The notes below the pieces were generated by a model, which had not been told where the DNA came from, did not search any database, and saw only the letters and a list, made by a program, of their open reading frames with translations. A stretch of DNA of 64,000 bases from Paraburkholderia sp. PGU19 (lineage in GTDB: Bacteria > Pseudomonadota > Gammaproteobacteria > Burkholderiales > Burkholderiaceae), in assembly GCF_013426915.1 (NCBI RefSeq), contig NZ_AP023179.1, positions 2,666,001 through 2,730,000 of the forward strand. Reading direction: 5' to 3'. Below are positions 46,077-53,635 of this stretch, piece after piece (position 1 is the stretch's first letter; the number at the start of each line of letters is the position of its first letter). Position numbers and translations under genes: made by a program.

Positions 46077-46898
46077 TCAGTTGCGAGACGCTGCGCGCAG
46101 CGCCGGAATCAGCGCTTCATCGTCGCCGTCGCGGATCAGCACCAGTGGGTAGCCGAATGCGCGGCTGGCGAGTTCGGGCGTCAGCACGTCGCGCGCAGGT
46201 CCCGCATGCGCGGCGCCGTTGCCTTCCAGCAGCAGCGCGTGCGTCGCGAAACGCCGCGCGAGATTCAGATCGTGGCACGAGAACATCACTGTACGCCCAG
46301 CACCGCGCGCCCATGCGCTCAATGCTTCGAGGCAATCGATCTGATGATGCAGGTCCAGATGCGCAAGCGGCTCGTCGAGCAGCAGCAGCGGCGCGTCCTG
46401 GCATAGCACGGCCGCGAGCGCGACACGCTGCCGCTCGCCGCCCGACAGCGACAGCACATCGCGCGCAGCGAAGTCCGCGAGACCGAGCGCATCGAGCGCC
46501 GCATGCGCGGCTACGCGATCCTCGTCGCGCTCCCAGCCCCAGCCGGCCAGATGCGGAAAACGGTTCAGCAGCACGATGTCGAGCACGCTCGCGCTGAATG
46601 CATCGTGCGATGTTTGCGGCATCAGCGCACGGCGCTGGGCGAGGCGCGCAAGCGACCATGCGCTCACATGCGTTCCGTCCAGCTCGATGTGTCCTTTCGC
46701 TGGACGCATGAGACCCGCGAGCGTCGAGATGAGCGTCGTTTTGCCCGCACCGTTCGGTCCGGCGATGCACCAGACTTCGCCCGGATAGAACGTGTGCGTG
46801 AAGGCATCGAGTAACGTGCGCGAGCCGGCGCGCAAGGTCAACTGGTCTGCGTGCAGCGTGGCATCGGCGCTTGTGCGTGCGTTCATGCGTGCGTTCAT
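46077..46898 (-). CDS. btuD: Cobalamin ABC transporter ATP-binding protein BtuD
   Basis: 273-residue ATPase of the FecE/BtuD class. Walker A is IAGPNGAGKTTLISTLAG, signature VLSLSGGERQRVALA, Walker B LLLLDEPLAHLDL, and the switch His SCHDLN. The start at 46898 overlaps the btuC stop by ATGA and has GGAGG 5 bases upstream; an earlier Met at 46925 lies inside btuC. The first codons repeat the unit MNAR (12-bp DNA repeat), giving two close ATGs. Confidence 0.9.
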   Translation of the reverse strand: MNARMNARTSADATLHADQLTLRAGSRTLLDAFTHTFYPGEVWCIAGPNGAGKTTLISTLAGLMRPAKGHIELDGTHVSAWSLARLAQRRALMPQTSHDAFSASVLDIVLLNRFPHLAGWGWERDEDRVAAHAALDALGLADFAARDVLSLSGGERQRVALAAVLCQDAPLLLLDEPLAHLDLHHQIDCLEALSAWARGAGRTVMFSCHDLNLARRFATHALLLEGNGAAHAGPARDVLTPELASRAFGYPLVLIRDGDDEALIPALRAASRN

Positions 46899-47956
46899 GC
46901 GCGCCTCCGTCGGAGCAGCATCCACAGGAACACGGGCACGCCGATCAACGCGGTGATCACGCCAACGGGCAACTGCGCGGGCGCGATCACGGTGCGCGCG
47001 ATCAGATCGGCACCCATCACGGCAACGCCGCCGCCGAGCGCCGCTGCGGGCAGCAGCATGCGCTGATCGTTGCCGAACGCGAGACGCAGGATGTGCGGCA
47101 CGACGAGCCCGACGAATCCAATCGTGCCGCCCGTCGTCACAGCGGCGGCAGCGGCGAGCGATGCGACCAGGTAGACGCGTAGCCGCGCGCGCATCACGGG
47201 CACGCCGAGCGCTTGCGCCGCGGCGTCACCGCGCAGCAGTACATTGAGTTGCGGCGCGATGGGCACGATCGCGAGCAACGCGACGCACAACGCAGCGAGC
47301 GCGAGCCACGGCATGCCGCCGCCGTTCAGATCGCCCGTCAGCCAGAACAGCATGCCGCGCAGGCGGCTGTCGGGCGCGATCGTCAACAGCAATGTGATGA
47401 CGGCGCCCCACCCCGCTGCGATTACCGCGCCCGTCAGCAGCAGACGCGGCGATGCGTCCTGCGGCTCGCCGCGCCACAGCGCGCCGCGTGCAAGACCGAG
47501 CACCAGCAGGATCGACACGAACGCGCCGGCGAACGCCGATGCATCGACGATCCACCACGCGCAGCCCGCGATCATCGCGACCAGCGCAAAGCTCGCCGCG
47601 CCGCCCGACACGCCGAGCACGTACGGCTCGGCCAGCGGATTGCGCAGCAACACCTGAAGCAACGCACCCGCGAGCGCAAGCAATGCGCCGCAACCGAAGC
47701 CGGCGAGCGCGCGCGGCAAGCGCAACGTGCGAACGATCTGCGTGGCGAGATCGGACGATACGTCAGCCGACGGCAGCAACGCGTCGAGCACGCGCGACGG
47801 CGCGACGCTCACGCTGCCCAGCGCAAGCGACGCCACGAAGACCGCGAGCGCCGCGATACCGAGCGCCGTCCAGATGGCGAGCGCGCGCTTCGCGCTCATG
47901 CCTCGCGCGACCTGGATCGGCTGAGATTGCGGCTGACGTTGCACGAGTCCGCTCAT
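46895..47956 (-). CDS. btuC: Cobalamin ABC transporter permease BtuC (FecCD family)
   Basis: 353 residues with about ten transmembrane helices. Typical motifs: SLALGSVSVAPSRVLDALLP, TLRLPRALAGFGCGALLALA, GALLQVLLRNPLAEPYVLGV and IGFVGLVVPHILRLAFGNDQ. It forms the inner-membrane channel with BtuD. It follows btuB by 6 bases and overlaps btuD by 4 bases. Confidence 0.93.
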   Translation of the reverse strand: MSGLVQRQPQSQPIQVARGMSAKRALAIWTALGIAALAVFVASLALGSVSVAPSRVLDALLPSADVSSDLATQIVRTLRLPRALAGFGCGALLALAGALLQVLLRNPLAEPYVLGVSGGAASFALVAMIAGCAWWIVDASAFAGAFVSILLVLGLARGALWRGEPQDASPRLLLTGAVIAAGWGAVITLLLTIAPDSRLRGMLFWLTGDLNGGGMPWLALAALCVALLAIVPIAPQLNVLLRGDAAAQALGVPVMRARLRVYLVASLAAAAAVTTGGTIGFVGLVVPHILRLAFGNDQRMLLPAAALGGGVAVMGADLIARTVIAPAQLPVGVITALIGVPVFLWMLLRRRRA

Positions 47957-47962
47957 CGCGCG

Positions 47963-49945
47963 TCACTGCTGTTGCCAGCCGAGCGTGATATAGGCGCCGC
48001 GCCTTGGCGTGTTGTACGTGTAGGCGAGTTCATAGTCCTTGTCGAAGAGATTCTGGATTTGCGCGGCCACGTACCACGCCTTTGTGACGTTGTAGCGCGC
48101 GGACAAATTCACGATGCCATAACCGCCGAGCGCCGTGCCGCTGTCGTCGCGTTCGCCGCTCACAAGCCATTCGCCGCCCACCCGCCAGCTGCCGACATTG
48201 CGGTTCGCCGTGAACGACGCGAAATGACGCGCGCGACGGTTCAGATCGGTATGCGTGTCTTCATCGACGGGATTCTGGAACGTCAGGGCCGCGCGCACAT
48301 CGGTCTTGCCGACATGGCCCTGCCACGATCCCTCGATGCCCTGCACTTTCGCATGCCCCACGTTCTCAGCGACGTAGATTCCCGGCGTGGTCTGCACATA
48401 GTCGATCAGGTTCGTGTAGCGCGTCTGGAATGCCGTGAGCTTCAGCAGGCCGAGCGCATCGGATGCGTACTGCAATGCGGCCTCGACGGAATGGCTGTGC
48501 TCCGGTTGAATGAGCGGATTACCGCTGTACGGGAAGTACAGATCGTTGAAGCTCGGCGCGCGAAATGCATCGGACCAGCTTGCAGTCACCTTCCAGTGCT
48601 CGTTGAAGTCGTAGCCATAGCCCAGATAGTAACTGTTGGCTCCGCCGAAATCCGAGTACTGGTCGCGCCGCAGGTTTGCCTGGATCTGGCTGTTGCCGAA
48701 GCGCCCCGTGTAGCCCGCAAACCCCGAGTTCACGTGACGCGCCGGCGCGCTGTACTGATTCGAGTCGAGCGTCTGGTCGAGATGCTCGTAGCCCAACTGA
48801 AGCTTTTGATCGCGCGCAAACGTGAAATCGTTTTGCCACGTGTACTGCCGGTTGTCCGAATCGTAGCGGTACAGATAGTCGCCATTGACCGACGTGTTGC
48901 TGCGATCGTTGCCCGTCGCGACGACGAAGCGCGTCGTCCACCAATCGGTGAGCTTGCCGTTCGCGAAGGCCGAGGCCGTCTGCACCTTGCTGTGCAGATT
49001 GTTGAGATCGGTGGGCAGGCCGAAGGGATTGTCGAAACTGTCGTTGCCGTTCGACTGGAAGTAGCGCAGGCCAATGTCCCACCGGTCGTTGAGCTTGTGG
49101 CGCAGCGACGCGCTCACGCTCTCGTTGAAATAGCCGTTCGCGTTCGGATTGACAGGCGCGAGCGCCGGGTCGATCGACGAGAAGCCGTCCGTCTTCGCGC
49201 GCGCGAGCGTGATGCTGAAGGTCGTGCGGCCGTCCTTGTCGAGCGCGCCGTCGACGCCCGCCGCCTGGCGCTGCGTGTGATAGCTGCCGTACTCGACCTC
49301 GAAGTGAAAACGCGGCGGATGATTGCCGCCTTCCTTCGTGAACACCTGCACCACGCCGCCGATCGCGCCCGAGCCATACAGCGCCGACACGTTGCCGTTG
49401 ACCACTTCGACGTGATCGATCTGGTCGAGTGGAATCTGTTCGAGCTGCGCGTTGCCCTGGCTCACGGAGTCGACCCGCACGCCGTCGATCAGCACGAGCG
49501 ATTGCGTCGACGACGCGCCCCGCAAGAAGAGACTCGACGTCGAGCCCGGCCCGCCGTTGCGTACGATCTGCGCGCCGGGCGCGAACGCCAGCAGGCCCGG
49601 CAAATCGCGCGCGCTGCTGTCCGCGATGTCCTGCGGGTCGAACAGCGTGGTCTGCGGAATCGCGTCGGCGAGCCGCTGCGCGCGACGGTCAGCCGTGACG
49701 ACGATGGGCGACAAAGTCGTGGGATGGGTCGACGACGCAGCGCCCGTCGCGTCCTTGTCCGATCGATCCGTGGATGTGGCGGATGGGTTCGCCTCGTCGG
49801 CTGACTGCGCGCTTGCAGCGAGCGGGACTGAAGCGAAAGCGATCACGGCGAGCGCTGCAAGCGGCGCGCGTCGGAAGTCTGGACACAGCGGGCGCGGAAA
49901 CACCTGGCGCAGACACGCCGGGTGGACAAACACGGAGGTGAGCAT
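47963..49945 (-). CDS. btuB: TonB-dependent vitamin B12 receptor BtuB
   Basis: 660 residues; signal peptide ends near VPLAASAQSADE. TonB box-like PIVVTADRRAQRLAD is followed by the plug (LPGLLAFAPGAQIVRNGGPG, LFLRGASSTQSLVLIDGVR, VVNGNVSALYGSGAIGGVVQ) and a 22-strand barrel ending in GAYITLGWQQQ. Start at 49945. It lies directly below a cobalamin riboswitch (50026-50258) and a promoter with TTGACG/TACACT, so it should be repressed when cobalamin is present. It heads the btuB-btuC-btuD-cobT-cobS-cobC operon. Confidence 0.93.
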   Translation of the reverse strand: MLTSVFVHPACLRQVFPRPLCPDFRRAPLAALAVIAFASVPLAASAQSADEANPSATSTDRSDKDATGAASSTHPTTLSPIVVTADRRAQRLADAIPQTTLFDPQDIADSSARDLPGLLAFAPGAQIVRNGGPGSTSSLFLRGASSTQSLVLIDGVRVDSVSQGNAQLEQIPLDQIDHVEVVNGNVSALYGSGAIGGVVQVFTKEGGNHPPRFHFEVEYGSYHTQRQAAGVDGALDKDGRTTFSITLARAKTDGFSSIDPALAPVNPNANGYFNESVSASLRHKLNDRWDIGLRYFQSNGNDSFDNPFGLPTDLNNLHSKVQTASAFANGKLTDWWTTRFVVATGNDRSNTSVNGDYLYRYDSDNRQYTWQNDFTFARDQKLQLGYEHLDQTLDSNQYSAPARHVNSGFAGYTGRFGNSQIQANLRRDQYSDFGGANSYYLGYGYDFNEHWKVTASWSDAFRAPSFNDLYFPYSGNPLIQPEHSHSVEAALQYASDALGLLKLTAFQTRYTNLIDYVQTTPGIYVAENVGHAKVQGIEGSWQGHVGKTDVRAALTFQNPVDEDTHTDLNRRARHFASFTANRNVGSWRVGGEWLVSGERDDSGTALGGYGIVNLSARYNVTKAWYVAAQIQNLFDKDYELAYTYNTPRRGAYITLGWQQQ

Positions 49946-50001
49946 CGAAAGAGTCCTGTGGGCCTGTGCGCGGCCCGCTCCTCGTGGGCCGATGCCTGTA
50001 C

Positions 50002-50258
50002 AAGGAGCGACACGCTCCTTGACTCCGGCCGGTATCCGGGCTGACGACTGGCCGACCCGCCTTCCCACGCTTCATGCGCAGTGGCGCTTCGCACGGCATC
50101 GGCTCTCATGGATGGCTCGACGCGTGCATGGGTCGACCTGCAGGAACTGCGGTCGTTGTACCGTTGCGAGGACAGCGCAGGTTGGCTCGTCCGGGCGGAC
50201 TTCGCTCCCTGCTTCCCGTTTAACTGCGCGCGGCGCGATACCGCGCGCGGGCACCAGA
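50002..50258 (-). promoter_or_regulatory. Cobalamin (AdoCbl) riboswitch upstream of btuB
   Basis: On the minus strand the order matches the family: GGTGCCCGCGCG (5' end), TTAAACGGGAAGCAGGGAG, GCCAACCTGCGCTGTCCTCG then CAACGGT, CCACTGCGC, GTGGGAAGGCGGG, and the B12 box GCCAGTCGTCAGCCCGGATA continuing CCGGCC near 50027-50050. A hairpin AAGGAGCG/CGCTCCTT (50002-50020) just downstream holds an AAGGAG sequence and may act as the expression platform. The btuB start is 57 bases farther on. Confidence 0.95.
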
Positions 50259-50266
50259 GTGCCGCA

Positions 50267-50295
50267 AGTGTAGAAGTGGCGTACACACGCGTCAA
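50267..50295 (-). promoter_or_regulatory. Sigma70-like promoter for btuB riboswitch transcript
   Basis: Minus strand TTGACG (50295-50290), exactly 17 bases, TACACT (50272-50267). The riboswitch 5' end begins about 9 bases after the -10, consistent with the transcription start. Confidence 0.8.
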
Positions 50296-50494
50296 GAAAC
50301 GCGAGGGTGTCGCAGGGACGATGAGCGTGGACTTTTAAAAAGAGTCCCTTTTTCAAGGGTAAAAATGCGTGAATCGCGACGAGACACCTGGATAATGCGG
50401 CGTTAAAGCGCTACTGTTACGTCCTGAAACGAGACAAATGCCCGAGCGTGCGACATTCCGCGCTAGAATGCCATGTCTTTAGAGGACGCAGCAC

Positions 50495-50857
50495 ATGCTC
50501 ACCGAACTCGAAACACTGTCACAGAACATCGGCCGGCTGATCGAGATCAGCCAACGCTACAACGAAGCGCGCCTCGCACTCGAAGAACAGCTCGCACAAG
50601 CGCGCGCCGAATGCGAAGCGACCCGCGTAGAACTCGAACAGACTCGCGAAGAACGCGCCGCATTGCAAGCGGAGCGCGATGCGCTGTCCGCGAAGATCGA
50701 CGACGCTCAGGTGCGTCTGAACGCCATCCTCGAGAAGCTGCCGCGCGCTCGCGGTCATGAGCCCGACAATCAACTCGATCTCCTCGCGCCCGAGCAGCAG
50801 GCGCAGGCCAATCACGACGCGAACAACGACGCGACCCGCCACGGAGAAAACGCATGA
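50495..50857 (+). CDS. ZapB-like coiled-coil protein (TIGR02449/DUF904 family)
   Basis: 120 residues, almost all coiled coil (ELETLSQNIGRLIEISQRYN, then ARAECEATRVELEQTREERA) with an Asn/Gln/Asp-rich tail. It resembles the TIGR02449/DUF904 proteins found upstream of zapA. It likely joins ZapA at the division ring; that function is inferred from context and family. It overlaps zapA by 4 bases (ATGA). A -10-like TAGAAT lies at 50464-50469. Confidence 0.75.
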   Translation: MLTELETLSQNIGRLIEISQRYNEARLALEEQLAQARAECEATRVELEQTREERAALQAERDALSAKIDDAQVRLNAILEKLPRARGHEPDNQLDLLAPEQQAQANHDANNDATRHGENA

Positions 50858-51171
50858 CCACGAAGCAGATCGAAGTGTCGATCCTCGGCCAGCCCTATCG
50901 TCTCGCCTGCTCGGCGGAAACGGAGGCGGCGCTGCTCGAAGCGGTGGCGCGTGTCGATGCCGAGATGTCGAAGATTCGCTCCAACAGCAACGTGCGCGGC
51001 CAGGATCGTATCGCCGTGATGGCGGCATTGTCGCTGGCATCGGAACTGCTTAGGCTGCAAGCCAGCGTGCGACACGGAGAATCATTTCCCGCCGAAGAAA
51101 TCCGGCGTACAATGCACCAGATGAATGAGCAGCTGGGCACTGTGATCCAACAGTACAGCAGCGTGCAGTAA
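50854..51171 (+). CDS. zapA: Cell division protein ZapA
   Basis: 105 residues. Starts MTTKQIEVSILGQPYRLACS and includes EAALLEAVARVDAEMSKIRS, IAVMAALSLASELLRLQASV, the ZapA pattern. It bundles FtsZ filaments at the division site. The coupled ZapB-like gene precedes it, and a structured RNA region follows, as in many Proteobacteria where ssrS sits after zapA. Confidence 0.92.
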   Translation: MTTKQIEVSILGQPYRLACSAETEAALLEAVARVDAEMSKIRSNSNVRGQDRIAVMAALSLASELLRLQASVRHGESFPAEEIRRTMHQMNEQLGTVIQQYSSVQ

Positions 51172-51175
51172 AGAA

Positions 51176-51400
51176 AATTCTGGTGGGCTTGATTGTTCTG
51201 CGGTCGGGCCCATGTTGTAGAGCAAACGTTTTAAAGCTTCCCTGCCTGGTTCGCCAAGGTCATATATTCCTTGAACCAATGCTATGTGCACGGTTGCGGA
51301 AATTTGTAGCACGGGTGTGCGCGTCACTCTGTCTGATGTACCCGAAGTGCTGCTAACTGCGACCAATTCTGAACCTCAGGTTCAGGATGCCGGCCTAGCG
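51176..51400 (+). ncRNA. Structured RNA after zapA, candidate 6S RNA (ssrS)
   Basis: Between zapA and the EVE gene is a non-coding stretch where many Proteobacteria carry 6S RNA. It holds TGGGC/GCCCA (51184-51212), TGGTTC...AAGG/CCTTGAACCA, and a long hairpin made of GGTTGCGG (51292-51299) / CTGCGACC (51357-51364) and GTAGCAC (51306-51312) / GTGCTGC (51347-51353). The palindrome CTGAACCTCAGGTTCAG is at 51369-51385. Identity as 6S rests on position and the shared word CCTTGAACCA, not on a full structural match. Confidence 0.5.
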
Positions 51401-51421
51401 GCTAAGGCGGGGACCTATACG

Positions 51422-51453
51422 AACGGCATCGGACTTTGTCCGATGCCGTTTTT
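51422..51453 (+). terminator. Terminator after the zapA/ncRNA region
   Basis: Stem AACGGCATCGGAC (51422-51434) / GTCCGATGCCGTT (51438-51450), 3-base loop, then T run. The strongest terminator in this neighbourhood. Confidence 0.9.
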
Positions 51454-51557
51454 CTTTGGGCGTGCGCATTGCGTTGGTTGGCGCGCACCGCGTTGCGAAC
51501 CGTTTGAACCCGACTGTTCGACGAAGACTTCTTTCTACTTCACGTTCAATCCGACTC

Positions 51558-52028
51558 ATGCGCTACTGGCTGATGAAGTCCGAACCGGACGAAGCGAGCA
51601 TCGACGATCTCGCGAATGCTCCGCAACGCACGCTGCCCTGGACGGGCGTGCGCAATTATCAGGCACGCAACTTCATGCGCGACATCATGAAGGTCGGCGA
51701 CGGCGTGCTGTTCTATCACTCCAGTTGCCCGGAGCCGGGCATTGCGGGCATCGCTGAAGTATCGTCGACGCCCTACCCCGACCCGACCCAGTTCGATCCG
51801 AAGAGCCCGTACTACGATGAGAAGTCGACGCAGGAAACGCCGCGCTGGACGCTCGTCGATGTCGTGTTCAAGAAGAAGATCAAGCTGATCGCTCTGGCGG
51901 CGTTGCGCGAGCATCCCGAGGTTGCCGACATGCGTGTGCTCGCGAAGGGCAACCGTCTGTCGATCACGCCCGTGACGGAGGCGGAATGGACGTTCATCAC
52001 GAAGCAGCTTGCGAAGCGCGCTGCATGA
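51558..52028 (+). CDS. EVE domain protein
   Basis: 156 residues, wholly an EVE (PUA-like) domain. MRYWLMKSEPDEASIDDLAN, WTGVRNYQARNFMRDIMKVG, DGVLFYHSSCPEPGIAGIAE and TPVTEAEWTFITKQLA are typical. EVE proteins may bind modified bases or RNA; function here is unknown. Start at 51558; an earlier Met at 51456 falls inside the terminator tail. Confidence 0.9.
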   Translation: MRYWLMKSEPDEASIDDLANAPQRTLPWTGVRNYQARNFMRDIMKVGDGVLFYHSSCPEPGIAGIAEVSSTPYPDPTQFDPKSPYYDEKSTQETPRWTLVDVVFKKKIKLIALAALREHPEVADMRVLAKGNRLSITPVTEAEWTFITKQLAKRAA

Positions 52029-52204
52029 ACACGTGATGAATACGCGAGTTCGCGTGACATTCGAGCATTCGCTCGGGAACCAGACGACCCTTTCAGGCGC
52101 CTAACCGCCTCGCAAGCGTCATGCCACGCGCGCCGCGCGACTGCGTCTGGCGACGTGGATCTCGACGCATGCATGCATAACCTGCTCAACGAAGGAGTCG
52201 AACA

Positions 52205-52942
52205 ATGACCAGAAAATCCGCGCTCGTATGGGCGCTCGCGGCGGGCGCCTGCGCGGCGCCTGTTGCACTCGCGCTCACGTCCGTCGCGGCCAATGCGCAA
52301 ACCGTTGTGCAGCAGTATCAGCCGGCCGGCGTGCTGTCGCTGAACGCACAGGCGAGCGCCGATGTGCCACAGGACGTCGTCGATATCACGCTGTTCTACG
52401 AACAGGAAGCCAGCGATCCGTCGTCGTTGACGGGCACGTTGAACCAGCATGCCGACCAGGCGCTGCAAAAGGCCAAGGGCGTGAGCGGTGTGACGGCGCG
52501 CACCGGTTCGTTCTCTATCTATCCGTCGACGGATCGCGACGGGCGTATTTCCGCGTGGCGCGGGCGAACGGAGATCGTGCTGGAGTCGCACGACTTCGCG
52601 GCGGCATCGAAGCTCGCGGGGCAATTGTCGTCGATCATGCAGGTTGGGAATGTGCAGTTTTCACTGTCGCCGGAGGCTGAGCGCGCTGCCGGGCAGAAGC
52701 TGACGGGGCAGGCGATTGCATCGTTCAAGCAGCAGGCTGCTGCGGCTGCGCAGGCTTTTGGGTACAGCGGCTATACCATTCGCGAAGTGAATGTCGGGCA
52801 TAGTGGCGGCGTGCCGCCGCGGCCTGTCATGATGATGAGCATGCGGTCGGATGTTAGCGCCAAGGCGGCGGCGCCTGTGCCTGTTGAAGGTGGAACGTCC
52901 ACCGTGACGGTTAATGTTTCAGGGTCTGTGCAGATGAAGTGA
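52205..52942 (+). CDS. SIMPL domain (DUF541) periplasmic protein
   Basis: 245 residues. Signal peptide (ALVWALAAGACAAPVALALT..., cleavage after ANAQ at about 36), then the SIMPL domain: SLNAQASADVPQDVVDITLF, YEQEASDPSSLTGTLNQHAD, SFSIYPSTDRDGRISAWRGR. Function unknown; such proteins are linked with oxidative stress and the envelope. Ribosome binding site AAGGAG lies 9-14 bases upstream. Its stop is 8 bases from the left end of palindromic element copy B. Confidence 0.88.
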   Translation: MTRKSALVWALAAGACAAPVALALTSVAANAQTVVQQYQPAGVLSLNAQASADVPQDVVDITLFYEQEASDPSSLTGTLNQHADQALQKAKGVSGVTARTGSFSIYPSTDRDGRISAWRGRTEIVLESHDFAAASKLAGQLSSIMQVGNVQFSLSPEAERAAGQKLTGQAIASFKQQAAAAAQAFGYSGYTIREVNVGHSGGVPPRPVMMMSMRSDVSAKAAAPVPVEGGTSTVTVNVSGSVQMK

Positions 52943-53305
52943 TTTTTTTGTCTGCGACGCTGGGGTGGTTTGCTTGTGTTTTTTGCTGGCATCCGCGCTT
53001 TGCCTTTGCGCTTCCAGCGTCGCCCCTGTGCATTTGCCTTTCGCTGGCATCCGCGATTCGTTAGCGTGCTTCACGCGTCGCCCCTGTGCGGGGCGGCACC
53101 TACTTTTCTTTGCCACCGCCGCAAAGAAAAGTAGGCAAAAGAAAGCGGCTGACACCGCCAACATTTCTTCTTGCCTGAGGGCCCTCAACCGGTCCCTCAC
53201 TTCACACGGCAACCACGTGACTCATGCTTGTTGCCAGCGCTCTGATTTGACATATCACCCGCTTCACGTGCCCCGCGTCGCGACATGCCGCGCCAGATAA
53301 TCCAC

Positions 53306-53446
53306 TGCCGCCCAGGTGGCAAACTGTGTGTAGGTTGTCGCGTCGTATAGGGTAGCGCTCTTACAGGGTGGAACGCGTGCGCTATCGGTCCGGAGTGAGG
53401 TGTGTGAGGTGCTACGGCCTACACACAGTTTGCCACCTGGGCGGCA
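53306..53446. repeat. Central inverted repeats and 83-bp core of element copy B (core inverted versus copy A)
   Basis: Perfect 29-bp inverted repeats at 53306-53334 and 53418-53446, identical to those in copy A, enclose 83 bp (53335-53417). Sequence to the left (CAGATAATCCAC) and right (ACATTCGCTACC) matches copy A in the same direction (CAGATAGTCCAC; CCATTCGCTGCC). The core matches copy A only when reverse-complemented (CTATCGGTCCGGAGTGAGG against CCTCACTCCGGACCGATAG). The invertible unit is therefore the 83-bp core, with crossover in the 29-bp repeats. Confidence 0.9.
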
Positions 53447-53635
53447 GAAAACATTCGCTACCGCGAGCCTTTGTGGGGGTGTTTGAAGTGGGTGAGGCGC
53501 TCATTCAGCGCGTTGGCAACGCAGGCAAACAAGGACGCTGCCGTGTGAAGCGTAAGACCCTTTGGGGCCCTCAGGCAAGAAGAAATGCTAGCGGTGTTAG
53601 CCGCTTTCTTTTTGCCTACTTTTCTTTGCGGCGGC

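Noticed and set aside
47213..49804. An 863-codon plus-strand frame over btuC and btuB
   Set aside because: Arg-rich shadow of the two genes on the minus strand.
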